The translations under genes and the position numbers were made by a program. From NCBI GenBank assembly GCA_026874595.1, contig CM049316.1, positions 13,072,839 through 13,136,838 of the forward strand: DNA of 64,000 nucleotides. Direction: 5' to 3'. Below, piece by piece: positions 39,416-50,775 of the stretch (the first letter of the stretch is position 1; each line of letters starts with the position of its first letter). Under the pieces are notes generated by a model that had not been told where the DNA came from, did not search any database, and saw only the letters and a program-made list of their open reading frames with translations. The DNA comes from Sipunculus nudus (Eukaryota > Annelida > Sipuncula > Golfingiida > Sipunculidae).

Positions 39416-42400
39416 GCCATTCTTTCATACATTATGACTTATTTATAGCATAACAAAGACTTGACATCAAGGAAGCTATTACTGACATTGTAGGAGTTTT
39501 TCTATAGTTTGCAAACAAGTTGAAGCACAATACCAAAGCCACTAAATACTGTTGACTCAATTGCTTATGTCAAGCCTTGGTGGAGAAGTTAAGTCACAGC
39601 ATTAAAATATATCTCACTTGGTTATCAAAGTAGTTCTATCACAACAAATATCAATATTGACACTCACAGACTGTATAGATATACCCCTCACCAAACACAG
39701 TTACGGGTAACCCCTTTCATACATGCCACAAGAACTCCCTTTAAATCCAAAGAAATAGAAACTTTTATCTTATTCTTATATTTGGGACATCAAACTTTGG
39801 CACCACTGTCATTAAATCTTAAGGACTATTTGCTCATGGTAAGCTTTATATTTTTCATGCTTTTATCACAAATAAATATAAATAAATACAAATAATACTT
39901 ATCTCTGAATCACTGGGGTTGATACTGAACTGTCTTGAGGTAATCTTTGATGTGTCAAATTAAGTAGGACAGGGAGGCTTATAAAGCACGTCCGAGGTTG
40001 ATGAGTTTGTTCCTATATTCATATTTATGCAATTTTTTTCTGGCTTTACAGCTTCTTATAAAAACTGAGGCCACTTTTCAGGGACTTCATTTGCAACTTA
40101 AATGCAATGAAAAAAGAATTCAGTGAATTCAGTGTATATATGTAACATTGTGGATATTTATTAAATACAACATAAATATAGAACAAACTTTTCTGACAAG
40201 AATGAATATTTTTTAAGTGATTTAAAGTATATATGCAAACTTTTTAATTTTTCAATTCATTGAAACATCGGAACAAGCTATGTGACCGAAGTACGTGACT
40301 TTGAAGGCTTGAAGTACATGACCTTGAAAACTTGAAGTACAGCTTTTTCACCAGAAAGTCAATGAAGTAGTTCACATGCAACTGGCATCCCCGAATATAA
40401 AATTGATGCAATATTCCCTAGGCGAACGGAGTGAACTTTTCATCACAGAAAGGTTTACCTCAGGAAGTTCCGCATGCAGGTTCAGAATTTTGTGGAAAAG
40501 AATAAAATGTGGCTCCAAGCCAGTCAGAATATTACAACAATCAGACTCGAAATCAGTCAAGAAATAAAGGAGAACAAGTATTTTGGGGGGGATCATAAAT
40601 TTAAAAACCAACACGTAGCCATATTAGAAAAAAACACACTATCCAAATCAATAATAAAAGGACCTAGAAGAGCATATATATTTTTTTAAATAAACAAGTC
40701 TGCATAAATCGACATATTTTAATGCATTTCAAAATACTGTGAAAAAGTTTAAAAACTCAAACTCCTATCAGGTAAAACAAACAAAATCAAAATTGGTCAA
40801 GGAATAAAGGAGAAGCATTTTTTTGTGAATTGTGGATAGACACCGGATGCAGCATTGCCATGGCATAAGCTGATCAGGCGTTAATAGCATGCAGCCACAT
40901 CGCCATGGCATAAGCTGATCATATATATGCTGGCCTATGGCAGGATGTTCTAACATGCACTGATTTGATCGAGGACCAGGTGAAATGCATGCATATACAG
41001 TGTCATGAGTAAGATCTTGAAGTCAGGAAGTACACCATTAAACATTTACTCCTGTAACTGTGTCAAGTGTGTTCAACAAAAGGGAAACATGTACATGTGA
41101 AATTACTCATGCACACATCTCAATCATGATAGCAGGCCATATCAGTGTCAGGGAAAGCCACATCAGTGTCAGGGAAAGCTATGTGCTTGGTTTTAATGAG
41201 CTGTGTTTGATCCCCTGTAAATGTGAGTCACAGAGTACGGGGTGGGGAGGGGGGATATTAACACTTTTGTCCATAAATAGAAGCAAAACCTTATGACTGA
41301 CAGGTTTGAAAGACTAAATGAAATCAGGCAGGACAGATCAATCTGCTGCGTGGGTGTCATGTGCATGATCAATACCCCCAGCCTTTTATGTTGTGTAAGA
41401 AACCAATGACTAAAAAGTAGCTGACATAAAAACTTGAAAGAAACTGGTTATGAGCATAAAATGAGTGTGGACAAGAAAACTCCTAACAATTAAGTCATGA
41501 TTTCCAAATACCTATTCATATATTTGGGTGGCAGCACCCATAAATGAGAGAAGACAAGGAAGGGTAAACATACATACTCCGCTGTTCATCTTAACCAAAA
41601 CTTAGGGGATCCAGGGTCAAAGACGGGATTGTCTGTCATTATGCTCTGCTGCATTCAGAAGTCATCAAGTACTGTAACCTCCCCCATGTGAAGGACATCC
41701 TTTGGTGGCAAGAATTCTGATTTGTCACATACAAGCATTTACACACGCATAAATCTCTGTCAACTGATGGTACTGAACTAATTTATCTGCCCCCTGTTAC
41801 AAGGTGAATCTCATATGAGGCTGACATGATTTTTTCCCATTCTTCCCAGCTAAAACCAGAATTCTCAACTGACCAAGCTAAAATGTGAATCAAGTGATAG
41901 TTTGAATTGGTTCACATTCCTCCTGGGAAGATTCTGGATCTTCCCAGATTCTCATTCTTTTCTCGACATATATATATGTATATATATATATATATATGTT
42001 ATTTGTATATAAATATATATCTCTTGGGATTGATTGGCAATTGTATACAATAATTGAAAATAAATTTGTTCATAGTGAGTTTCACCTGAATCCATCATGT
42101 TTCTGGCAGGTTATATCATGGCAAAACTAAAAAGAACCCTGGTGAACTCCAGCCTCATTACATTTGTCTGGATTTAACTGAGCATTGAAACTTTGCATGA
42201 TAATCTACTTCAATGAGTTCATGTTAATTTATTAAATCCCTGGTAAGTTATCGATGCTAAAGGTCAAAGCATGGACAAAAATACTTACACAATGTTACAG
42301 ACTGGTCTTATGGGGGTGTATTAAAATGTGGGGTCCAGGAAATCTTCAATTTTAAGCCCTGCAAGGGGGTGGGTTTTTAGAACATCTTAGTCTATTTACA

Positions 42401-45400
42401 GCCAACGCCAAGACCTACTGTGTGGAGGATGCAGACTGTGCGTATCTCGGAGACTTGGTGTGCATACACAGTTTCTGTAGCTGGGGTATCTGTGGCTGCC
42501 CCCGCAGCAAGGCGGCTCGTTACCTGGGCTCAGAAAATCTCTTCAGATGTGTGCCATGTAAGTTGAATAACAAAAGACTGTTTGCTCTAAATATGCCCTA
42601 TTTAGTAATCATATATTACTACCAATTTAACTCACTAGTTGCTATATACACATCCTAATTAGATGCCAAAATTTAACAAGTAAAAGTAATTTTGTAAATG
42701 TTGAGTAAAATTAAAACTGATTTTGTTGTACAGATATTTGAAAACAACAACAAAGGGATACTAATTAAATCATTAACTAACTTAGTTTCAAATAAAACTC
42801 TATAAACATTTTTTTCTTTGTGAGTAAGAGTTACAGAAAGAGGTTTAATAAATGCAATGTCTTAAATAACAAATAATGAAATTAACTGAAGTATTTTCAG
42901 ATAAATAAAAATTTTCCTCAGATAAATACACTTTTAACAGTCTCTTTTAAAGGATTCCAAATATCATAAACAATTAAAAGATCTAACTAATTTTAATATG
43001 TTAATTATTGACCTTTGATTCATACATAAATTCAAATCGTATTTAGTGAGAAAGGTTGGTGAGTCTTGCTCTACGGATGGATTTGGCGGCGTGTGTGCTG
43101 CTCTGAATGCTGAATGCATCGACGGACGGTGTCAGTGTGTCGCCCCATACAGTGTATCAATCTGGGGTGGTGAGATGTGCGTGGAATCTTCTCAACGAAC
43201 CGGACCCGGAGAGACTTGCAGCTCAAGTTTGGGGGCATGCAGTATCGTAACAGGGGGTGGAAGCACCACATGTGTCAAGGAAACGAGTCCCCAGTGGTAC
43301 GATTCCATCGTTTCCTACAACTTCCCTGTCTGTGGGTGTGCCAACAACCAGAGGTTAGCCCTACCAAACAACAACTGGGAGGCCCCCTATGTGGGCAGGA
43401 AAGAACCTACATGTGTTCCAAGTAAGGAACAATCAATCTTATCTCTTTTTTTAAATCTCACTTCTCTTTGAATCTCATCAATTTGAATTTATCTTTCTTT
43501 CAACATTTTCTTCCTTTAACCTCAACATCATTGAACCTCATCTCTCTGTTAGCTCATCATCTTTGAACCTAAACTCTGTTTAAGCTCAAAATTTCTGAAC
43601 CTCATCTCTTTGTAACCTCATCATCTTTTTGAACCTCATCTATCTTTAACTTCATAATCTCTGCACCTAATCTCTCTGTAACCTCATCATCTTGGAACCT
43701 TATCTCTCTTTAACCTCAATGTCTTTGAACCTCACCTCTTGTCAACCTCATAATCTCTTAACCTCATCTCTCTGTAAATTCATCATCTTTAAACCTCATC
43801 TCTCTTTAACCTTATAATCCCTGAACCTCATCTCTCTGTATATTCATCATCTTTGAACCTCATTTCTCTTTAACTTCATAATCTCTGAACCTCATCTCTC
43901 TGTAACTTCATCATCTTTGATTCTCATCTCTCTTTAACCTCATCATCTTAAAACCCTCATCTCTCTTTAATCTCATTGTATTTGAAGTTTGGACCTTATA
44001 TCTCTTTAACCTCATCATCTTTGAACCTCATTTCTCTTTAACCTCATCTCTCTCTCTCTCTCTCTGTCTCTCGCTCATCTTGGAATCTGGTCTCTCTTTA
44101 TTTCACCTCTTTTTTAATCTCTCTCTGAACATCATCTCTTTTTTAATCAAATGTACACCTGTTACAAAAATATTGATCTTATTCTCTCTTTGGTTTTGGT
44201 CGTATGATAGATCTGCTTTATCTTTTAACAGACAAGGTCGGTGATACCTGCCTGAAGAACTCTGACTGCCCTCAGGGGGGAGAATGCATCTCAAACAAAT
44301 GTGCGTGTGCAAACGGCATGGTGGAACTGTACGGCGGAACACAGTGTGACAACGGCACTGGTATGTATTTATCAAAGTTAATCCTTATCTGAACACACTG
44401 TGACTATGGCAAAAGCACTGACCTTGCAACTGTCAATAAATCTGTTATCTCATGCAAATATGCAGATGCTATATGAACTCTTTGTTATTTTTGTTACATA
44501 TAGTCATGATAATGAGACATACCCTAATTCTCCATCAATTATTGCCATATGCATATCACTGAAGTCCTATAGATAAATTTCCCCTCACTGTCACACTGAG
44601 TATGTTTAAGTGCCTTTATGTGTATCCATCCTCAAGATATGCCATCTTGGTGTCATGTTATTTTTATTTTTCTGCCCTGCAGACTGAAAATATGTCACTT
44701 AAGAGTGATGTTCACTTGTACTTTCCTTTGCTGAAGTCCTCAGAATACATGAGAAATTAAGACAAGACTGATTTTATCTTCTAAGCTAGCAAGACAGAAT
44801 ATGTCACTTTAGGGTTATATGCTTTCATTTACATTTCCTAAAGACATTTCATCTACATGTCATATTTATCCATTTTATAATTCTGCTATCCTAGAAATAT
44901 AAGTATTTTATATCCATGTACCGTTAACTTTTGACTGTCACATTCAGCCCTGGCATATGGAGATATCTGCTCTGGAATTGGTTACACTGAAGGCTACTGT
45001 GATGGTAGTAAGGGCCTGGTTTGTGGTGATTTTTGTGCAGTACATGAAGCTCCAGCAACTGTCTACTACTGTACATGTGGTGCCAGCCATGTTAAGTCTG
45101 ATGGAAACGTCTGTAATCCAAGTGAGTAGGCTTTTATCTCATTTTAAAATGTTTGAGTAGAATATCATTTTAACCAAATCAAAGGCTAGTTCAATAGCCT
45201 TTCGTGCCACTGTTTATAAAATGAACCTGCAGGTTTGTAACCATAAGAATATGTTTTGTTAAACCCTAAGGATTTATATGCAGGGGAAATAGAAATAATC
45301 CAGAAACCAAAATCTCTAGTTAAGAAAATAAAACTAATGTTTGAAATCGAGATGTCATATTTTAGACACTGACAGGACCTTAAGCTCAAAACATCCTAAG

Positions 45401-47626
45401 CCTGAACCATTAGTCTGTATGTGTAGCAGCTAGGCATTTGTTTAGTCCGCACTATATTGTCTGGTCATAATGAGAAGCCAAAATCCAATCTCAGAAATTT
45501 TAAGTATCATCCTATGTCAGTTCAAAAAAGAAAAAGCTAAACAGAATCAATCAGTGAAAGCTGTGTGATGAGACCACCTGTGTGACTGGCTTAAGGTTAG
45601 TCTTAACTCATGGGTGGTTTTATAAGACAGGTCAGTTATAGCCAAATAGAATGCTTTTGGGTCACTCAAAGGTGGTCTACAAAGACAGGTGATCTTTCAG
45701 ACAGGTTCCACTGTTATTACATTTGTTGACCAGCACAATCAAGGGAATGTAAATTCAGATTTTATAAACGATTTACCTTTGTTATCTTTCATTTTATATA
45801 TGCAATATATTGTATTTTGTGTTTAATGTCTGAAATGTACAACATATATATTTGATACATGTTCCCATGCATAGGTGCATACATAACAATCACAGTACCG
45901 GTATATAAAATTTGTATCCATTGTGTATGACGATAAGTATATTTGTTTCCCTCATCTTTAATGGGCTGACTATATGTGTGATCTTTCACCTATATCAAAT
46001 TATTGTTCATATTACCTTTATGAATACAATTTGATTATATTTCACTTTTCAAATAATTGTTCAAATTATCAAATTATTGTTTATGACATTTTCTTTCTGA
46101 ATAAAATATGATCATATTTCACTTTTTAAATTATTGTTCAAATTATCAAATTATTGTTTATGACATTTTCTTTCTGAATACAATATGATGGTATTTTCCT
46201 TTTCCAACAGGTACATATGTTCTGTCTTACGTAAGATCATGTTTATACATTTGATGACTGTTGATATTTTGTAGGCACCATCGGATCATTTTGTTACGGC
46301 GACCAAAACTGCAAGACCCTGGGAGACAATGGAATATGTGTGAACAGAAAATGTCAAAACAGTAAGGCATTTCTTTATTGTTGTTGTATATTAAAAAAAG
46401 GCTCATCATATATACAAAGCAAAAAACATAATTAATCATAGGGTAAATCTGTTTTTACTCAGTGATGCTGGGCTTGGGTCTTTAGACTCACAAATGGACT
46501 TAAGTTCACTAGGACTTTGACTCATTGGACCTAAACTCAGGTTGTATTTGGACTCAGAAGTAAGAACCTGGAAAATCAGGTAAAGTTCAAAATGGAATTA
46601 AGACTGGAAAACACACTACAAAGATTTAGATGTCTGTTAAAATATCTTTTTCTTATATCAGAAAAGTCCCTAATCTCCTCTTGCTTTACCCTGGGAGTTG
46701 CCTCTAAATATAATTTAACAACTGAAAAGTATGAGTCAGTTCACATAATATACCAGTGAAAATCTCAACTTCATCTTTTCTATGAAGATATTTTTACTCC
46801 ACTGGGGCTAAAGTTCAATAAGACTAAGACTCAATAAGGAAGACTTGAACTCAAGGACTTGAACTTAACTGGTCAGGACTAGCTAGAACTGCACTGGGAC
46901 TGCGAAATGACTGCAGCAGCATATTATTATTTGCCTTTAAATAACAGAGATGGTGGCAGCAGTGATCTTGGCTCAGCAGGAGATCTTATAATACCTGAAT
47001 GCTAGTTAGCTATAGCATTAATAATAACAAAATTTGATCTTTTATGGTCATGTAGGTAGTGGCACTTGATCTGTTATGGCTGCAGGATAGACATTATGAG
47101 CATGTTAAATACAATCTATTAAGTCTTTTGACCTCTGACCTCATTACATATGTGCAAATTTTGTAAAGAAACAGACTCAGGTCAGACACTTTATACATAA
47201 ATTAATAGTGAGTTTAATTAAATTCCATCACATTAATGGTAAGGTATAAAGCAATACCTCATTGAACTCTAGAGACCTCTGATCTCATTAAATATGTGTG
47301 GATATTGCTAAGAATAGATTTCAGGTGAGAAATTTATTGGTAAAATATTCATGGTGAATATCATGAAAATCCTTTAAATTCCTGATAAATTATTGTGGCA
47401 AACAACAAATGTTAAAGATGGACAGTCAGCAGGAAGGACATACCATACTACAAACTTCTAAAAGTTGAGCATATAAAAATGCAAAACAAACAAGGCTAAA
47501 CAATGTATATATCTGTTATTGTCATGAACATAAATATTTTATATGATTATGCTTGTAGATGCTGTTGGACTGACAGTGACAGCAACAACTTTACTGATAG
47601 CAGTGCTCCTGACTGTTTTGCTGTAG
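34259..47626 (+). CDS. Cys-rich GPI-anchor-type secreted protein, tandem copy 3 (complete, 8 exons)
   Basis: Exons: 34259-34267, 34578-34611, 42402-42557, 43047-43421, 44232-44360, 44948-45121, 46275-46361 and 47559-47626 (TAG 47624-47626). The total is 1032 nt, or 343 residues. The signal peptide is MHW plus VTFVVLTFVSTA, followed by NAKTYC. Modules cover residues 15-66, 67-191, 192-234, 235-292 and 293-321; the tail is 322-343, ending LLIAVLLTVLL. All 36 module cysteines of copy 2 are present. Differences from copy 2: exon 4 is five codons longer, and exon 5 is five codons shorter between its second and third Cys (x5 instead of x10). The NGT sequon at the end of exon 5 is kept. Intron 2 is 7.8 kb and full of repeats, including a LINE fragment and a family B element. 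This is the most diverged of the three copies. The disulfide-rich, GPI-anchored fate is inferred; ligand and role are unknown. Confidence 0.85.
35050..36275 (+). mobile_element. 5'-truncated non-LTR retrotransposon (FADD-type RT), dead
   Basis: From about 35085 the + strand encodes the second half of a reverse transcriptase: LAPTLFSMM, then LLFADDCA with the catalytic FADD at 35261-35272, then LTISKKKTEVMH and FTYLGSTLS. This frame is open to 35623 but leaves the homologous frame at about 35550. The next pieces lie in other frames: LLYGCETWAVYQRH at about 35636-35677, WQDKVLDTEVLTHANLPSIY from 35734, and a C2H2-like KCPTCGRSF ... SHLQTH at 36124-36192 broken by a TAG. The endonuclease and RT fingers are absent, as in 5'-truncated LINE copies. 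It sits in intron 2 of copy 3 in the gene's orientation. Clade not assigned. Confidence 0.85.
36820..36985. repeat. Repeat E, left copy
   Basis: A stretch with CTTGACATTCGAGGAAGC, ATTGTAGGAGTTTTTCTAT and AAGTTGAAGCACAATACC is found again at 39430-39592 in the same orientation with few changes. Confidence 0.8.
37530..38505 (+). mobile_element. Family B helentron-like element, copy B1 (intron 2 of copy 3)
   Basis: The left end has a small hairpin (GGCACC-gca-GGTGCC) and then ATAGTATCGCCAGACA. The right end has a GCGGCGGCGGCGGC tract (38437-38453) and the hairpin GTATCTCCAGAC-tat-GTCTGGCGATAC (38474-38500). GTATCGCCAGACA at 37559-37571 and TGTCTGGCGATAC at 38488-38500 form a perfect 13-bp subterminal inverted repeat. 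Inside, a unit of about 333 bp repeats (CCATATCTATGTAT, then TTTTTGACTTATAATGCTCACA, at about 37692 and 38025). No ORF. B2 shares termini and interior. Confidence 0.75.
37573..37592. repeat. Poly-C run inside B1
   Basis: About 14 consecutive C residues followed by TTT, shortly after the element's left end. It is absent from B2. Confidence 0.8.
39330..39417. repeat. TA-rich microsatellite, intron 2 of copy 3
   Basis: TATATA runs broken by CA and TT, directly before repeat E right copy. Confidence 0.85.
39430..39592. repeat. Repeat E, right copy
   Basis: Direct relative of 36820-36985; both end in CAAGCCTTGGTGGAG. Confidence 0.8.
40430..40815. repeat. Partial direct repeats ending in AATAAAGGAGAA
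   Basis: AAATCAGTCAAGAAATAAAGGAGAAC (given in two parts: AAATCAGTCAAG then AAATAAAGGAGAAC) at about 40548-40575 returns as AAAATTGGTCAAGG then AATAAAGGAGAAG at about 40788-40815. Probably two ends of an old interspersed repeat. Confidence 0.4.
41964..42000. repeat. TA microsatellite, intron 2 of copy 3
   Basis: TATATATA with single G interruptions, about 400 bases before exon 3. Confidence 0.85.
43440..44090. repeat. Degenerate CT-rich minisatellite filling intron 4 of copy 3
   Basis: AACCTCATCTCTCTTTAACC and AACCTCATCATCTTTG-type phrases alternate about 20 times, ending in a CT run at 44048-44080. The unit is about 32-34 bp with many indels. It covers most of the intron between exons 4 and 5 and reads as a long pyrimidine-rich strand. 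Confidence 0.85.
46005..46195. repeat. 77-bp tandem duplication in intron 6 of copy 3
   Basis: The block with TTGTTCAAATTATCAAATTA and TTTATGACATTTTCTTTCTG occurs at about 46057 and again 77 bases on at about 46134. A third, weaker half copy lies before them. It ends about 80 bases before exon 7. Confidence 0.85.
47080..47430. repeat. Interspersed repeat F, copy in intron 7 of copy 3
   Basis: GACCTCTGACCTCATTA, then ATGTGCAAATTTTG, then ATTAATAGTGA and TCCTGATAAATTATTG recur internally at about 47275-47400 and again at 62370-62720, where the tail continues with GACAGAAGGACAGCC. Confidence 0.55.
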
Positions 47627-48254
47627 TAATGCTGCAATACATGCTGGGCCGGACCCTTCTACGATGATGTATTCAGGTTTATTGATTGACTGCGCTTACA
47701 GTGCAGTGTGTATGATTAATTGTCATATTGCATGATCCAGGATGTTACTACATGGCTGTGAATCTGTTTAAATATCGCAAACTGTGCATGTAACAATGAA
47801 CATTATGGAGGAATCACTATTCCATAGGTGCTTGATATCTTATATCTTATAATACAAATTGATTAGTAAATCAATGCTGATGTTGGACACAAAGTTTTAA
47901 ATCGGTGCAAATATCTAGTGTTATATTAAATAGGTCTGTATATCAAAATACACTGCTGCACTCATACACTGAAATACACATAAAATTTCATATCAGTATC
48001 TCTGTTCTGATACACCAATGATGTTATCACCCAGCTTTATAATTTAAGGAGACATAAAACATCAAATGAGTCTCTCATACCATATAAAGCATGTTAAGTT
48101 AATCATGATTGGTCAGAAACAAGTTAAACAACATCTGATTGGCTAATAGTTTGGAAAAATATTTTATTGATAAAGATCAATAATATATTGATCTTTTGCA
48201 ATAGGAATCTTGTTCATCTTTCTATGAACATGGAAAACACTAGCTTGGAATTTA

Positions 48255-48347
<93 letters not shown>

Positions 48348-50315
48348 ATATGTATATCATATATCATGAATTTTACTGTGAGCAATGTGTTGCCACATAC
48401 ATCACACTGGCAGTGTATTAAGTTGTGTTAAAGCCTCATTTATGCTGTATGATGTTTTCATCATGTTTGTAGTCCTACCCTTTTCAACGAGGCCTTCTGA
48501 TAAATGGAGCATGAATGGTTTATTCCTAAACCCCTGTGAAGGTCACTTTGATTGAAGTTCCCTTTATGATGAGATACACAGGGGATTTACCACATGAAAT
48601 CACAATATAAGTACACAGTTGATCAATAATGTTCATCACAGTCTAACACCACAGCCAACTCTGTGTTACCTCCTATTATTAGCATATCTATTGCCTTGGT
48701 ATACTGTTCACTGGTGGGGGGCTTTGTGGCAGGTTCACGTTTCTCTCTTCAAGTATTACTATACCTTGACCTAAGTCTCAGGGGTAACTACCAACAGACA
48801 CTCCCGCTGCCCTGGCTACCCCAGCCCCATCATCAATACACCACAAACATCTCTGTGTGTACACTTGCAGTGCGTAGAGATGTACACACTTTCATACTAA
48901 CATGTTAAACCACCCCATGTCTTCCAATCAATAGTGATCAAACAGGGTATTCAGGAGGCAAGTCTTAATGTGCAGCCCACGTCCTGCTCTGATATAATAA
49001 ACAACCTTTGACCCAAAGCAATGCCACCATGGCAACAGAAGTTCAAACTTTGATTGAAAAGCAGGCAGATTATCTTACAACCACAAGCAGGAGATTTTCC
49101 AAAAGTAAATTTGAAGATCAATAAAGCAGCTTTTCTAAAGCTACTTATGGTCACTGACCTATAAAATAGCCCAAGGGTTAACAGCAAATGCTATACCAAA
49201 TCTTAAATCCAGTTATGCACACACTCTATATTCATACTGTCATTTTAAATACCTGTCATAACAGCTAAAGAGATTTCACAACATAACTAATGTTTAAACA
49301 TGAAGAACCTTCAATGAAATTCTGATATCTTAACTCTAATTCACTTAAATATAAATGTCCCACAGAAAAGGTAGGCAGAGAATGAGATGAATATTGGAAA
49401 TTCACATTTACAATAAAACTGAGACTTTGTTTTACAATTTCACCTCTGATTTAATAACATTAATTAAAATGAAATGCCTTTATTCCTTATACATTTGACA
49501 TTATGAAAAACTTCATTCACCTGATCAAAGATGTTTTATTTTATTTTAGCATGACTCTAAATAAAGGCTAGCAACTATAATTAAATGAAAATGTTCTTAA
49601 AATTATTTATAGTCTATCATAAATGTAATTTATCTTATTCCTGAGTTTTTTTTTATTCACCCGCATCCATATTGTGTCCCTGTCACTGAGTCATGTATAT
49701 AATTGGTGCTCTGCAGTATATGTGTAAACTTTCACAGCTATGGTACAAAAATTCAGACAACTTTGTGAGATTAAAAATTCATGGTTTTGTGCACAAAAAC
49801 AGTGTGGTGAGGGCTTACTAGTCTGGTACCTTTCAGATTGAGCAATGTCTGAAAAGTGTAAGCCTTTAAATGGATGAGATCCTGTTTACCAAACTTTTTT
49901 TATTTTTCAAACTGATTCTTGTCAGAAACACTGATGATTGTTTTTACTCTTGTCTATGACACTGATAATTGTATTGGTGTTCTTTATCAATATAAGGTGC
50001 TAATCCTAATATAATAATTACATCCATGGGTACCATTTCTGCCAGGCTAAGGTGCTCCTTGTTACTGGTGCTATTATATATGATTTAACATATATACATG
50101 TTTAAACAAATTTCTTGACTGAGTTTACACTGTCATATTTCAATAAATGTACAAAATGACTGCTTTGATTTTTTAATCATTTTTCAAGGTGAAATGTTTT
50201 GAATGAAAAGTTGAAATGTGAATGAGTGGATTCTTAATACACAGGTTTTCGTTAAGGTTTTGAGTCCTCTGAAAAGGGTTTTCCTTTGTGCCAGTTGAAG
50301 GAGCAGGAGAAATAT
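47627..50315. other. 3' flank of copy 3 and spacer
   Basis: No ORF with coding character apart from TA-tract artefacts. ATTAAA at 47925-47930 could serve as a poly(A) signal for copy 3, but this is weak. Confidence 0.4.
48259..48343. repeat. TA microsatellite downstream of copy 3
   Basis: About 42 perfect TA units. Confidence 0.95.
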
Positions 50316-50772
50316 GGCAGTAGTAGTAGCAGTAGTAGTAGCAGTAACAGTAGAAGAAGTAGTAGTAGAAGTAGTAATAGTAGTAGCAGTAGTAGAAATA
50401 GTAGTAGTAAAAGTAGTAGTAGTAGTAACAGTAGAAGAAGTAGTAGTAGAAGAAGTAGTAATAGTAGTAGTAGAATAATAGTAGTAGCAGTAGTAGAAAT
50501 AGTAGTAGTAAAAGTAGCAGTAGTAGTAATAGTAGTAATAAAAGTAGTAGTTGAAGTAGTAATAATAGTAGTAGCAGTAGTAGAAATAGTAGTAGTAAAA
50601 GTAGCAGTAGTAGTAATAGTAGTAATAAAAGTAGTAGTTGAAGTAGTAATAAAAGTAGTAGTTGAAGTAGTAATAATAGTACTAGCAGTAACAGTAGAAG
50701 TAGTGGTAGCAGTGATAGTAGTAGAAAAAGTTGTAGTAGCATTAACAGTAGTAGTAATAGTAGTAGTAAAAT
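50316..50772. repeat. AGT trinucleotide array, left part
   Basis: Imperfect AGT/AGC/AAT triplets. Open frames on both strands give Ser, Leu, Thr/Val or Tyr runs; these are low-complexity artefacts. Confidence 0.95.
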
Positions 50773-50775
50773 GTA

